From a virus: DNA of 64,000 bases. The DNA lies in IMG/VR virus record IMGVR_UViG_3300035190_001334, positions 81,467 through 145,466 of that record. One strand, written 5' to 3'. Positions 42,849-50,283 of this stretch are shown here, in pieces (position 1 is the first letter of the stretch; each line of letters opens with the position of its first letter). Under the pieces are notes generated by a model. That model searched no databases. It was not told the DNA's origin and was given only the letters and a program-made list of their open reading frames with translations. The position numbers were made by a program, and so were the translations under genes.

Positions 42849-43033
42849 GCGATACAACTTTCAAATTCGATATCGGGCAACGTGTCCGATTTGGCACACA
42901 AGCAAGCATCTTCGAGGTGTACTCGCACTACGCTCCAGAAGACGGCTCAGAGCATCAATACTACCTGAAGAGTGCAACTACACCTAGCTATTTACAATGG
43001 GCGCTAGAGAGCGATTTAAGCGAGGTTATTTAG
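42845..43033 (+). CDS. small SH3-like barrel protein
   Basis: 62 residues: FDIGQRVRFGTQASIFEVYS and YYLKSATTPSYLQWALESDL fit a stand-alone SH3-like barrel related to its neighbours. Its end overlaps the end of the minus-strand gene opposite by 8 bases. Confidence 0.6.
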   Translation: MSDTTFKFDIGQRVRFGTQASIFEVYSHYAPEDGSEHQYYLKSATTPSYLQWALESDLSEVI

Positions 43034-43526
43034 ATTTCTTGGGTTCGTAACGTTTTTCGCCAGTTTTGAATCTCTTATCGTTTTCGAGTACACCATCAGC
43101 GCTTGCCCTGCTCAAGTCTCGCGCCCCATCTTTTTCATAATTTGCTTTACCTTCTTTTCTGTAGCGGTCAGCGATTTCCTTTGTAGGGTCGCTGGCTCCT
43201 GCCGTCGCTCTTGGCTTGCGAGGCTCGACATACTTCAATGTGGTGTCCTTGGCAGTCTTCTCTCTTTCTGCCGCCTTGTTAGCTTCATTCTTATCACGAA
43301 GAGCTTTGTTGGCACGTTGTTTGGCTTCAGATGCGCCTTTACCCAAATCGGTGTAGCTGGCGTTTTTCTTGGGGTCAGTCCAAGCTTTCTTGCTGGCAAT
43401 ATCCTTAACGGCTCCTACAGTTGTTTTGATATCTGCTTTGGCGCGAGTTAACCAACGGTCGAGATTGCCAATGGCGAAGTCAGCTTCGTTGCCTAGAGGC
43501 GAGTTCATGTGTTTGTAATCTGTCAT
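43026..43526 (-). CDS. Lys/Ala-rich basic protein, lone minus-strand gene
   Basis: 166 residues, strongly charged and basic (KKNASYTDLGKGASEAKQRAN, NKAAEREKTAK). It is the only minus-strand gene within about 45 kb of plus-strand genes. Composition and orientation match the virion-gene side, so it may be a late DNA-binding or head protein; function unknown. Confidence 0.65.
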   Translation of the reverse strand: MTDYKHMNSPLGNEADFAIGNLDRWLTRAKADIKTTVGAVKDIASKKAWTDPKKNASYTDLGKGASEAKQRANKALRDKNEANKAAEREKTAKDTTLKYVEPRKPRATAGASDPTKEIADRYRKEGKANYEKDGARDLSRASADGVLENDKRFKTGEKRYEPKKSK

Positions 43527-43562
43527 TTGATAGATGCAATTTTTGTTATTTTATTTTATTGT
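43526..43562 (+). promoter_or_regulatory. middle-type promoter
   Basis: TTTGATAGATG, 20 bases, TATTGT. Same architecture as the promoters of the replication genes. It lies in the space before the gene at 43586. Confidence 0.5.
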
Positions 43563-43585
43563 ATCAGGATTAGCGAGAGGTACTT

Positions 43586-43963
43586 ATGTCTAATTACCAA
43601 ATCAACACCAGAATCGAAAAACTTCGAGCTACAGGCAATTCACAAGAATTTCTAGATGCTCTTCATTGCCTTGAGTTAGCTATTAAAGACTTACTTGAGA
43701 ATAATCCCACTTTCAAGTTTGCGGTGAGTCAAGAAGTCTGGTTTCTCAAGAATGATAAGGTGCAGAAAGGAAATGTGCGACTTCGTCAGATTACTGAGAG
43801 CAGTGAAAAACTACGAGACGAAGTAGATTATTTCAATAGAAGTACAGATGACAAACTTATTATTGTATATTCTTTATCTGAATCTAAGACCGCAGACCCA
43901 AATTGGTTGCTCGATGAACGTACTCTATTTGCAAGTAAAGCTGACTTGTTGGAGTCACTGTAA
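43586..43963 (+). CDS. unknown protein related to the SH3-like gene at 42393
   Basis: 125 residues. Contains FAVSQEVWFLKNDKVQKGNVRLR and ends LFASKADLLESL, both like the protein at 42393-42848. Preceded by AGAGGTACTT and a middle-type promoter. Confidence 0.65.
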   Translation: MSNYQINTRIEKLRATGNSQEFLDALHCLELAIKDLLENNPTFKFAVSQEVWFLKNDKVQKGNVRLRQITESSEKLRDEVDYFNRSTDDKLIIVYSLSESKTADPNWLLDERTLFASKADLLESL

Positions 43964-44214
43964 TGTACCATACCACTCGTGAAGGAAAGCAAATTCTTAT
44001 TAAGGATATGACAACTCAACATATCCTTAACACTATTAAAGTTCTTGAGGGAAATATTAGTAGAAAATATCTTGCGGAACTTTTAATTCGTACTAAACAG
44101 TATGGTAGTATTACCACACTTCTTGAGGAAATTCGTGACGATGAGTATGGGGACGACAATGAAAACTACAGAGAAGACCATTTTGGAATGATGGAATATT
44201 CGGAGACTTTTTAA
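43963..44214 (+). CDS. unknown acidic small protein
   Basis: 83 residues, acidic C-terminus (RDDEYGDDNENYREDHFG). One-base overlaps on both sides. Confidence 0.6.
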   Translation: MYHTTREGKQILIKDMTTQHILNTIKVLEGNISRKYLAELLIRTKQYGSITTLLEEIRDDEYGDDNENYREDHFGMMEYSETF

Positions 44215-44624
44215 TGTTAATTGTAGGACATCTCAAAGAACGTCAACTTGACTCAGATATTCGCTGTGACCGAGCAACTGCGCTTGGCAACCCTTTTGAT
44301 TTAGTCAGTGAAGAATTTCGTGACGAAGTTTGCGATGCTCATGAAGCTTACTTAAAACTAGTAATCAGACGTTACAATGCTGGCATGAAAGACCAATATG
44401 TTGACCCTAGAGAGATTAGTAAAACACTCCCAATCTCGAAAGTCTGGAAAACACCCTCAACGAAAGATATCGTTTTTAAGTTGCATCAGCTTGTACCTTT
44501 GTATAAAGAAAAGAAAGTATATAGAGTGAGGTGTTGGTGTCGTCGAAGTGATGCTGTCGAACTTGTACCTCGATGTCATTTAGATACGGTTGTTCGTTGT
44601 GTAAAATATTGGAGTGAGAAATAA
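44214..44624 (+). CDS. DUF4326 domain protein
   Basis: 136 residues. The DUF4326 pattern is present: an N-terminal D-x-x-ALGNPFDLVSEEFRDEV and a C-terminal CWCRRSDAVELVPRCHLDTV (C-W-C ... C-H). The function of this phage family is unknown; Cys/His conservation suggests metal binding. Confidence 0.75.
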   Translation: MLIVGHLKERQLDSDIRCDRATALGNPFDLVSEEFRDEVCDAHEAYLKLVIRRYNAGMKDQYVDPREISKTLPISKVWKTPSTKDIVFKLHQLVPLYKEKKVYRVRCWCRRSDAVELVPRCHLDTVVRCVKYWSEK

Positions 44625-45062
44625 GTGTCGGCAATCAACTGTCTTGGTGACGAAGAAGTGTATGGTGAAGTTGTAGAAGGTTGGACTCTCGTAAGATTAG
44701 TTAGACCTACCAACCACAAATCCCCTGAAGGTCTAAGGAGTACCCACCAACACTCTACAAAACTGCACAACGATGTGTATATGTTTTGGAATGATTGGGG
44801 TCTAACACGAAGTAATGACCCAGATTTCATTTTCAGATGCGACCCATTACCTAAAACTAGTCGCTCGAAGAAACAACTGCAACGCTTCCAACACTACAGA
44901 GAACGCTTGACAGGTGATGTAGAGATTGGGTATAGTTTAATGGCTGCTTGTCTTAAAGCTGGCTATAATCCCAAGAAACTGCGTCTTGCAGAGTGGTTAA
45001 TGGATAGAATGTATCATCACTTGAAAAATTTGGATTGGAAACCTTTGTATACTAATCACTGA
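44625..45062 (+). CDS. unknown protein, GTG start
   Basis: 145 residues beginning with GTG directly after the previous stop (GAGAAATAAGTG). Basic middle, helical C-terminus. No domain recognised. Confidence 0.65.
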   Translation: MSAINCLGDEEVYGEVVEGWTLVRLVRPTNHKSPEGLRSTHQHSTKLHNDVYMFWNDWGLTRSNDPDFIFRCDPLPKTSRSKKQLQRFQHYRERLTGDVEIGYSLMAACLKAGYNPKKLRLAEWLMDRMYHHLKNLDWKPLYTNH

Positions 45063-45063
45063 A

Positions 45064-45282
45064 ATGAAAACCCTTCGTAAATACATTCAACAACTTGAAG
45101 CTCTTGCAGATAAGTATGGCGACGATACTCCTGTAGTTCGCAAACAAACATGGCAAGAATCAGGCAAACCTGTCAAATATTCGATGGCTGTTGTACCTAG
45201 AGTTATTTCTAAAGATAAAAAGCCGCAAATTCTAATCAATCCTGACCAAGTTACAGTTGATTGGGGAAGATTATATGACTAG
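45064..45282 (+). CDS. unknown small basic protein
   Basis: 72 residues. The N-terminal part TLRKYIQQLEALADKYGDDTPVV is a pattern found in several small phage proteins of unknown role. Overlaps the next start by 8 bases. Confidence 0.6.
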   Translation: MKTLRKYIQQLEALADKYGDDTPVVRKQTWQESGKPVKYSMAVVPRVISKDKKPQILINPDQVTVDWGRLYD

Positions 45283-45733
45283 AAATAAAAGTAACGACTA
45301 CCGCCGCTACCGAACATCGATGTACGCCTACAACCAACATCAGCGACCAGAAGGTAAACGTGGCGCTCACAAGTTGAAACGCCTAGCTTGGAGGGAAGAG
45401 ATTGCTACGCTGGTAGAAGAGAATCGGCTCCAAAAAATCAGCAACATCGAAGACTTGGTACTTGTGCTGGTGAAAGCTGGCTACAAGGTCAGTAAAGGTA
45501 AGAAGGATTTCCACTACCGATTCGAGAATGACACTATTTTTGGCTTGTTCGGTGGTGAAGGCGATTACGCGATGTCCCCATATACCGAAAACAAAATTTG
45601 TGCAGCAATCCGTTGCACTTTTGACCGATGGAGTACCGCAGAGATTCTTGATTTAGAGTTCATCGGTAAAGATGCAGAAGAGATTTTGTTAACATTGAAA
45701 GACCTCGAACACGGAGATTGGATTAACTTATGA
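45275..45733 (+). CDS. unknown protein
   Basis: 152 residues from ATG 45275 (overlap with previous stop). Basic N-terminus (RNKSNDYRRYRTSMYAY) and a central region GYKVSKGKKDFHYRFE; possible nucleic-acid binder. ATGA overlap with the next gene. Confidence 0.6.
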   Translation: MTRNKSNDYRRYRTSMYAYNQHQRPEGKRGAHKLKRLAWREEIATLVEENRLQKISNIEDLVLVLVKAGYKVSKGKKDFHYRFENDTIFGLFGGEGDYAMSPYTENKICAAIRCTFDRWSTAEILDLEFIGKDAEEILLTLKDLEHGDWINL

Positions 45734-46017
45734 TTAATTTACAAGAAGCATTTGAAAAGTATTCTTCCGAGTCACATACATTTCCACAAATCCAAAACCC
45801 TCTGCATCCAAAAAGACCTGATATTGCAGCTTTTTTACTTTTAGACAAGTTAGTACCTAACGATGGCTATAACATCATTGGAGGTGCTGGTCATGATGTA
45901 ATTTGGTTAGACACTAATATAGAATTACTTGCAGAAGTTGCCACAGAAGAAGATATTTTGTATTTGTACCGTTGTGGTGTAAGGCTGGGTGATGACACCT
46001 TGGAGATGTTTACCTAA
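45730..46017 (+). CDS. unknown acidic protein
   Basis: 95 residues, acidic, no domain recognised. One-base overlap with the next gene. Confidence 0.6.
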   Translation: MINLQEAFEKYSSESHTFPQIQNPLHPKRPDIAAFLLLDKLVPNDGYNIIGGAGHDVIWLDTNIELLAEVATEEDILYLYRCGVRLGDDTLEMFT

Positions 46018-46202
46018 TGGAAGATGAAATTGACCAACCTCGGCTAACAAATCGTGAGCGTTCGCGTAAACCTCATAAAACGTTGGGTTGGTGTAGTACT
46101 TGTGATAGGGATATGGTAAGTGCTGGTAGTAGATGCCCTACTTGTGGTAAACGCGAGTCTGGAAACGAAGCTAGAAAAAGAGATGTGAGGATATATGAGT
46201 AA
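46017..46202 (+). CDS. small zinc-ribbon protein
   Basis: 61 residues. CSTCDRDMVSAGSRCPTCGK gives two C-x-x-C knuckles, a zinc ribbon. Basic flanks suggest nucleic-acid or protein binding. Overlaps the next gene by 8 bases. Confidence 0.7.
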   Translation: MEDEIDQPRLTNRERSRKPHKTLGWCSTCDRDMVSAGSRCPTCGKRESGNEARKRDVRIYE

Positions 46203-46434
46203 ATGGCAACTTACATTGATTCAAAATGGTAAGAAACTTCGTAAATTTGGTGGTACTAAGGGTGATGTAAAGTGGGAGACTGAGCGCATGACTCATTGGT
46301 TAGAGCATTATGACCGCCATAAACAACTACCTTATGCATTAATTAGAGATGTACCTTGTCAATTTGTTGTCTCGAAATACAACAATTCCCGTACTAAAAA
46401 GAAAATTATCATGGAAGTTCGCAATTTTGACTAA
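46195..46434 (+). CDS. unknown small basic protein
   Basis: 79 residues, basic, beta-rich ends. Overlaps the next gene by 8 bases. Confidence 0.6.
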   Translation: MSKWQLTLIQNGKKLRKFGGTKGDVKWETERMTHWLEHYDRHKQLPYALIRDVPCQFVVSKYNNSRTKKKIIMEVRNFD

Positions 46435-46813
46435 ACCTAAATTTTTAGATATAAACGACAAAGACCAGTGGTGGGATGGCACTACTTGGAGAAACGAAGG
46501 TGAAGAAGGCTCGGAAGAGCTTATGCGAACAAACTTACGCAAAGCTTCTATGTCAGAGAACAATTTTCTTTACAATACACATCCTGATGGAGTCATAAAA
46601 TGCCCTCGGTGCTATAAAATGCACTTTGTACCTGATAATTATGATAATTTGTGTGACGGTTGTTGCACTATCCTGCTAACCCACCCCAAAGCGACAGAAA
46701 AAATGATTACGGGTATTAAATATTGGCGCTCAATTGCAGGTAAGCTTGATAACCCTGAAGTAAAAGCTCGTTACGATGAACGGGATAGACTGGTAGCAGC
46801 ACAGAATGAGTAG
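46427..46813 (+). CDS. zinc-binding protein, probable TTG start
   Basis: 129 residues if begun at TTG 46427, which overlaps the previous stop as elsewhere in this operon; an ATG at 46349 would lie deep in the previous gene. Zinc knuckles CPRCYKMHF and LCDGCC. Role unknown. Confidence 0.55.
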   Translation: MTKPKFLDINDKDQWWDGTTWRNEGEEGSEELMRTNLRKASMSENNFLYNTHPDGVIKCPRCYKMHFVPDNYDNLCDGCCTILLTHPKATEKMITGIKYWRSIAGKLDNPEVKARYDERDRLVAAQNE

Positions 46814-47306
46814 TACTGAACGTTCTAAGTCCTTCGCAAAAGGCAAATTCGGCGAAAAAGTCGTCAAAGAGTTCTTCATCAGTAAAAACTACGAAGTCAT
46901 TCCAGCCACATTAGACCAACAAATCCACGAAAGCTGGGATTTTCGTGTGATTGGCAAAAAAGACTTGCTAATTGAGGTAAAAACCGACTATATGGCAGCT
47001 AAAACAGGGAATATTTTTCTCGAAACTGAAGTTGGAGATGGTCTAGGCTTCATTCGTAAGATAAAACCTGACTCAAAGATTGTTTTCGCTTTCGTTTTCC
47101 CTCAAGCGCAAGAGATTGGCTTCATTGCGGCTACTACACTACTCGATTTTGACTTGCAGAAGCTGCATTTTCGTAAATTTACGCACAAAAGCAACAATTA
47201 TAGTGCTGGCGGCTATTTATGCCCTTGGGCGGATTTCTATTCTGCCTGTTTTACGCGATATTGTTGGAAAGACAAAGATGGCTCAAAAACATTTTGGAAG
47301 GATTAA
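46806..47306 (+). CDS. PD-(D/E)XK nuclease-like protein
   Basis: 166 residues. KGKFGEKVVKEFFISKNYEV (helix), WDFRVIGKKDLLIEVKTDYM (Asp and E-x-K), then TGNIFLE. This matches small nucleases similar to Holliday-junction or restriction-type enzymes in phages. It ends the block of small genes. Confidence 0.7.
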   Translation: MSSTERSKSFAKGKFGEKVVKEFFISKNYEVIPATLDQQIHESWDFRVIGKKDLLIEVKTDYMAAKTGNIFLETEVGDGLGFIRKIKPDSKIVFAFVFPQAQEIGFIAATTLLDFDLQKLHFRKFTHKSNNYSAGGYLCPWADFYSACFTRYCWKDKDGSKTFWKD

Positions 47307-47308
47307 TC

Positions 47309-47545
47309 ATGACAACTGAAACCAAATTTCCACCTGAAGTCACCTTTGGTCGAGTCAATCAAATGACCTCGTTTGAAGCTTACCTAATCGATGGCGACAC
47401 TATTCGTGACCTGATTGCCTCCTCCAGCCCCAACACAGCTACACAGGCTTTTCGTGTGTCTCGTATCCGTGAAGTACTGGAAGAAGCTAATCGAGAAAAA
47501 GTAGTTGAGAAACCTAACTCTGCATTTATATTTGGTGATGAATAA
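47309..47545 (+). CDS. unknown small protein
   Basis: 78 residues from ATG 47309 (an earlier in-frame ATG lies in the nuclease gene). Helical, no domain recognised. Confidence 0.6.
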   Translation: MTTETKFPPEVTFGRVNQMTSFEAYLIDGDTIRDLIASSSPNTATQAFRVSRIREVLEEANREKVVEKPNSAFIFGDE

Positions 47546-47801
47546 TATCTATCCGAAGGAGGAGGTGCAGAAAAGGAAATTGGGTTATATTAAAGAAGAT
47601 GCAGTAATGCAGTGTAGCTAATTCAATTAAGGTTTGTTGTATTAGTGATAGGTCATCCCTAGACCGAATTACGAGATAGGGGTTGAAAACCTGAATTTTT
47701 AGTAAGTATGGAGGTGTATCTTCAAAATTGCTAAACAACTGGATATTCGAGAAATAGTCAATACTCGATTTGTGGGTTCGTTCATGCTAAAGCTATATGC
47801 G

Positions 47802-47861
47802 GTTGCTGCTAAATGCGGCGCTATACCTAAATTATAGATAAGGACATGGCTATCCAGCAAC
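47802..47861 (+). other. short tRNA-like fold
   Basis: GTTGCTG (47802-47808) pairs perfectly with CAGCAAC (47855-47861), enclosing a 5-bp arm with 7-base loop (CTATA-CCTAAAT-TATAG). It resembles a tRNA without D-arm. Confidence 0.3.
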
Positions 47862-48123
47862 GACTCCAAGGTGTAGGTGCATATCTGCACAACGTTAGTA
47901 ACTCACCAACAGTTCCCTAGCTTCTGAATTTGTGAGTAAATAAGAAGTGGTTCGGGCAAGCAAGCTCTGCATCAAGCGTCGAAAAGTGGAGGCAGTCATT
48001 AGCCTTTGGTTAGTAGAGTCAGTCAGGATTGCAATCTTGCCACTTGGTTTACATCTCCCCTCTCGTAGATAACCTCAAAGAGCGAACAGTTTGGCGCTAT
48101 AAAGTGGGAGCGCCATTTCAATT

Positions 48124-48193
48124 TGGGGAGTGGCGAAATGGTTACGCGACTGCTCAACAGCAGGACTATGTAGGTTCGAGTCCTACCTCTTCA
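48124..48193 (+). tRNA. tRNA-like gene with a 6-base anticodon loop
   Basis: 70 bases. Acceptor TGGGGAG/CTCTTCA (7 pairs incl. G-U), D-arm GCG-AAATGGTTA-CGC, T-arm GTAGG-TTCGAGT-CCTAC are normal. The anticodon arm is CTGC-TCAACA-GCAG: four pairs and a 6-base loop, where CAA would be the anticodon if base 32 is missing. U1-A72 would fit tRNA-Gln rather than Leu. Probably degenerate or unusually decoding. Confidence 0.55.
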
Positions 48194-48270
48194 ATTGCGC
48201 GAATCTACCTCACTGGAGACGGACGGGTAACACCGCCTGAAAGTGTTTGAACACTAGCGCATTCATTGAC

Positions 48271-48341
48271 TGGCGTATGTCCGACAGTTAAGGAAGTCTC
48301 CTCATAAGAGATGGTATGTTGGTTAGAATCCAACTACGCCA
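48271..48341 (+). tRNA. tRNA with CAU anticodon (Met or Ile2)
   Basis: 71 bases, complete cloverleaf: acceptor TGGCGTA/TACGCCA, D-arm TCC-GACAGTTAA-GGA, anticodon arm GTCTC-CTCATAA-GAGAT with anticodon CAT, T-arm GTTGG-TTAGAAT-CCAAC. No CCA is encoded. The U1-A72 pair excludes initiator tRNA. Met versus lysidine-Ile cannot be decided by sequence alone. Confidence 0.8.
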
Positions 48342-48385
48342 ATTGTGCTGTTCGAGTCAGATGTTGATTTACGCTAGGTAGCCAG

Positions 48386-48409
48386 TCAGGTTCGAGTCCT
48401 GAGTTCGCA
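48386..48409 (+). other. orphan tRNA 3' piece
   Basis: A perfect T-arm TCAGG-TTCGAGT-CCTGA followed by GTTCGCA. No matching 5' acceptor or D-arm is found upstream. TGCGGAG directly after pairs with it at six of seven positions, but is not followed by a D-arm, so permutation is not claimed here. Confidence 0.4.
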
Positions 48410-48450
48410 GGTGCGGAGAATCACTTTTATATTTGGTTTAGGAGGTCTTT

Positions 48451-48612
48451 ATGAGTTCTCGCGTCCCTATTAAAAAGGTGACTTGGACTAAATCGTTTGA
48501 GCATATTAAGGAAGTTTTTGGGTTGTGGAGAATTTCTATTCGGTCGAGTACTCACCCTAAATTTATTGCTGCTCAGTGTTTTTGGCTTAGTTTGAATGGG
48601 AGAACATTTTAA
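48451..48612 (+). CDS. small basic protein
   Basis: 53 residues from ATG 48451, preceded by TTTAGGAGGTCTTT, a strong ribosome site. Basic, Trp-containing. First gene after the tRNA tract. Confidence 0.6.
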   Translation: MSSRVPIKKVTWTKSFEHIKEVFGLWRISIRSSTHPKFIAAQCFWLSLNGRTF

Positions 48613-48614
48613 TC

Positions 48615-48794
48615 ATGGATGACCAGTACGATGCTCAAGTCTATTCATTAGGCTCAGGTTGGATTCGAGACCGTTTAGCTGAGGATTACGTTTACTCGGT
48701 TCAATACGCAGCTAGGTTGCTTCCGTTCATTACTTGCTTGCAGCAGATTGTTCTGGGACTACTAGCTGACCCTAACTACGAAGGAGATTTTTAA
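48615..48794 (+). CDS. small unknown protein
   Basis: 59 residues from ATG 48615, two bases after the previous stop. Amphipathic helix in the second half (YAARLLPFITCLQQIVLGLL). Confidence 0.55.
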   Translation: MDDQYDAQVYSLGSGWIRDRLAEDYVYSVQYAARLLPFITCLQQIVLGLLADPNYEGDF

Positions 48795-48795
48795 C

Positions 48796-48984
48796 ATGGC
48801 GCGATTAACTAGCGAGAACGACATTTATTTACCCAACAAGTCAACAGAAGAGATTGCGCGGGAAGCTGTAGAAGCACATGAAGCGCGATTTACTAAAAAC
48901 GGTTGGCAACTTGCGAAAATTATTATTCCTGTTGCATTTTTAGTATTGTTGGTCAACGATATTATTTTAGTTAAGGTGTTGTAA
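48796..48984 (+). CDS. small membrane protein
   Basis: 62 residues, preceded by AAGGAGATTTTTAAC. Charged N-terminal helix and a C-terminal transmembrane segment (IIIPVAFLVLLVNDIILV). Confidence 0.65.
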   Translation: MARLTSENDIYLPNKSTEEIAREAVEAHEARFTKNGWQLAKIIIPVAFLVLLVNDIILVKVL

Positions 48985-48985
48985 C

Positions 48986-49165
48986 GTGTATAACCTTCAA
49001 TTCTTTTCTGCCTCCAAGCGTCAGTGGCTATTCTACGGTTTGGTAGCGTTTACTGGTAGCCTCGATACATTCATCAGTGCTGTGTTTGAGCCTTATGCAA
49101 GGGTCAGCCCTCGAACTAGCTTGCGTATTATCGATTTGAACACTGGCAACGTAGTATATACCTGA
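48986..49165 (+). CDS. small unknown protein, GTG start
   Basis: 59 codons from GTG 48986 right after the previous stop. Its TGA stop lies inside the promoter box of the next gene. Confidence 0.5.
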   Translation: MYNLQFFSASKRQWLFYGLVAFTGSLDTFISAVFEPYARVSPRTSLRIIDLNTGNVVYT

Positions 49166-49200
49166 AGATAGATGCGCCTCAACATCCTTTTCTGTAATCT
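49161..49200 (+). promoter_or_regulatory. middle-type promoter
   Basis: CCTGAAGATAGATG, exactly 20 bases, TAATCT. One of eight sites with this layout. It drives the gene at 49233. Confidence 0.7.
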
Positions 49201-49232
49201 AATTAAACTATCAAAATTAATCTGAAACTATC

Positions 49233-50006
49233 ATGGCTAAATCAACTGCATCTGGTCTTCTTTTACATCAATTGCTTGCTATCTCTGAAGGTGTGAAATC
49301 TCGCGTCAGCAAGGCGAAGACCGAAATCTACAAAACAATCCAAAAGCGTGACCTGTTTGGAGGTTTGAGCAAAACTTATCGACCCAAAGATGAAGGTGAT
49401 GAGAAGGCTTATATCTACCCTCCCGAAAATAAGTTGGTACAGAATACTGTCCAAGAGCAAGTCACGGCATTCACTTCATTGCTAGTAGAACTTTTTGATA
49501 CAATCACAACACTCGATAAGACAAACCAAGCGGCAGTCGGTAATATTGTCATCAACGGAACTGTTATTTCCGAGAATGTTCCTGTGTCAAGTTTATTATT
49601 TCTTGAAAAACAACTGACCGACATTGTGACTTTCTTCGACTCGCTGCCCACATTGGATACCGCAGAAGAGTGGAGTATTGACCCCAACACTGGTAAGTAC
49701 GCCTCTAAAGTTCGTCGTACCAACAAGACCAAGAAAATCACTGATTGGAAGGTCATTGAAGGTACGCTGACCGACAAGCACCCTGCTCAGGTCAAAGAGT
49801 ACAGCCAAGACATCAATGAAGGTGTGTGGGAGCAAATCAGCTACAGTGGTGCGATTTACCAAACTACCAAGCAAGCACTCGTCAGTCGCGCTCAGAAGCT
49901 TCTAGAGGCTGTTGTAGTAGCAAGAGAAGGTGCGAACGCCATTGAGGTGATTCCATTCAAGATTGGAAAAGATATTACGGACTATCTGACTGCACCGTTG
50001 CAATAG
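49233..50006 (+). CDS. unknown middle protein
   Basis: 257 residues. N-terminal helix with basic residues, then VQEQVTAFTSLLVELFDTITTLDKTN and NVPVSSLLFLEKQLTDI, and a conserved-looking beta part with EEWSIDPNTGKYAS. I do not recognise the family with confidence; similar proteins of unknown function occur in other phages. It has its own promoter and terminator, suggesting high expression. Confidence 0.7.
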   Translation: MAKSTASGLLLHQLLAISEGVKSRVSKAKTEIYKTIQKRDLFGGLSKTYRPKDEGDEKAYIYPPENKLVQNTVQEQVTAFTSLLVELFDTITTLDKTNQAAVGNIVINGTVISENVPVSSLLFLEKQLTDIVTFFDSLPTLDTAEEWSIDPNTGKYASKVRRTNKTKKITDWKVIEGTLTDKHPAQVKEYSQDINEGVWEQISYSGAIYQTTKQALVSRAQKLLEAVVVAREGANAIEVIPFKIGKDITDYLTAPLQ

Positions 50007-50013
50007 CTAGAAG

Positions 50014-50039
50014 AGGCACTCGAAAGGGTGTCTTTTTTA
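50014..50039 (+). terminator. intrinsic terminator
   Basis: AGGCACTC-GAAA-GGGTGTCT (8 pairs, GNRA-type loop) followed by TTTTT, eight bases after the stop of the gene before. Confidence 0.85.
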
Positions 50040-50046
50040 TATCTAT

Positions 50047-50086
50047 CTTTAGGTAGATGCGGGGTAGTATGTGGGTCGAGTATATT
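50047..50086 (+). promoter_or_regulatory. middle-type promoter for the permuted tRNA genes
   Basis: CTTTAGGTAGATG, 21 bases, TATATT. Transcription would begin near 50093, just before the 3' half of the permuted tRNA. A conventional tRNA 5' half for that T-arm would have to lie inside this promoter. Confidence 0.65.
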
Positions 50087-50116
50087 GATTAAAGAGCGTA
50101 AGTTAAAGCTTATCAA

Positions 50117-50209
50117 ACACAACATTCCTAGTTCGACTCTAGGATTCCCGATTTAACGGGAGTTGGCGGAACTGGTAGACGCATTCGGATTAAAAACCCG
50201 AAGTTGTGT
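50117..50209 (+). tRNA. circularly permuted tRNA-Leu-like gene
   Basis: The 3' half comes first: ACACAAC (50117-50123, variable-arm 3' strand), T-arm CCTAG-TTCGACT-CTAGG (50127-50143), acceptor ATTCCCG (50144-50150), A. Five bases follow. Then the 5' half: acceptor CGGGAGT (50157-50163), TG, the Leu-type D-arm GCG-GAACTGGTAGA-CGC, anticodon arm TTCGG-ATTAAAAAC-CCGAA, and GTTGTGT (50203-50209). Acceptor strands pair 7/7 (one G-U) and variable-arm strands 7/7. Joined exons give about 88 bases, normal for class II tRNA. The anticodon loop has 9 bases or an A-C closing pair, so UAA is likely but not certain. Confidence 0.8.
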
Positions 50210-50283
50210 AGCTCAATCTGAAAGTGAAATTGAAGTTATTGCTCCAAGTTCATTATCAAATACTTTTCTTTGTATCGAAGTTT

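Larger units (their letters stand above)
47546..48450 (+). other. non-coding tRNA-like tract
   Basis: 905 bases without a credible gene (a 73-codon frame at 48029 runs through a tRNA). It holds one sound tRNA (48271-48341), one slightly defective tRNA (48124-48193), and shorter pieces with tRNA-like pairing at 47802-47861, 47984-48045, 48091-48118 and 48386-48409. T-arm strings (TTCGAGT) occur three times. It looks like a decayed tRNA array. Confidence 0.65.

Noticed and set aside
48029-48250. 73-codon plus-strand frame
   Set aside because: It runs through the tRNA-like gene at 48124-48193 and has no ribosome site; it is a chance frame in RNA genes.
48386-48420. Third permuted tRNA (GTTCGCA followed by TGCGGAG)
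   Set aside because: Six of seven pairs form, but the putative 5' half has no D-arm or anticodon arm; kept only as an orphan 3' piece.
50059-50151. Conventional tRNA ending at 50151 with a 5' half GCGGGGTAG at 50059
   Set aside because: Only five of seven acceptor pairs form, no D-arm or anticodon arm fits, and the segment is occupied by a middle promoter; the permuted reading explains all strands.
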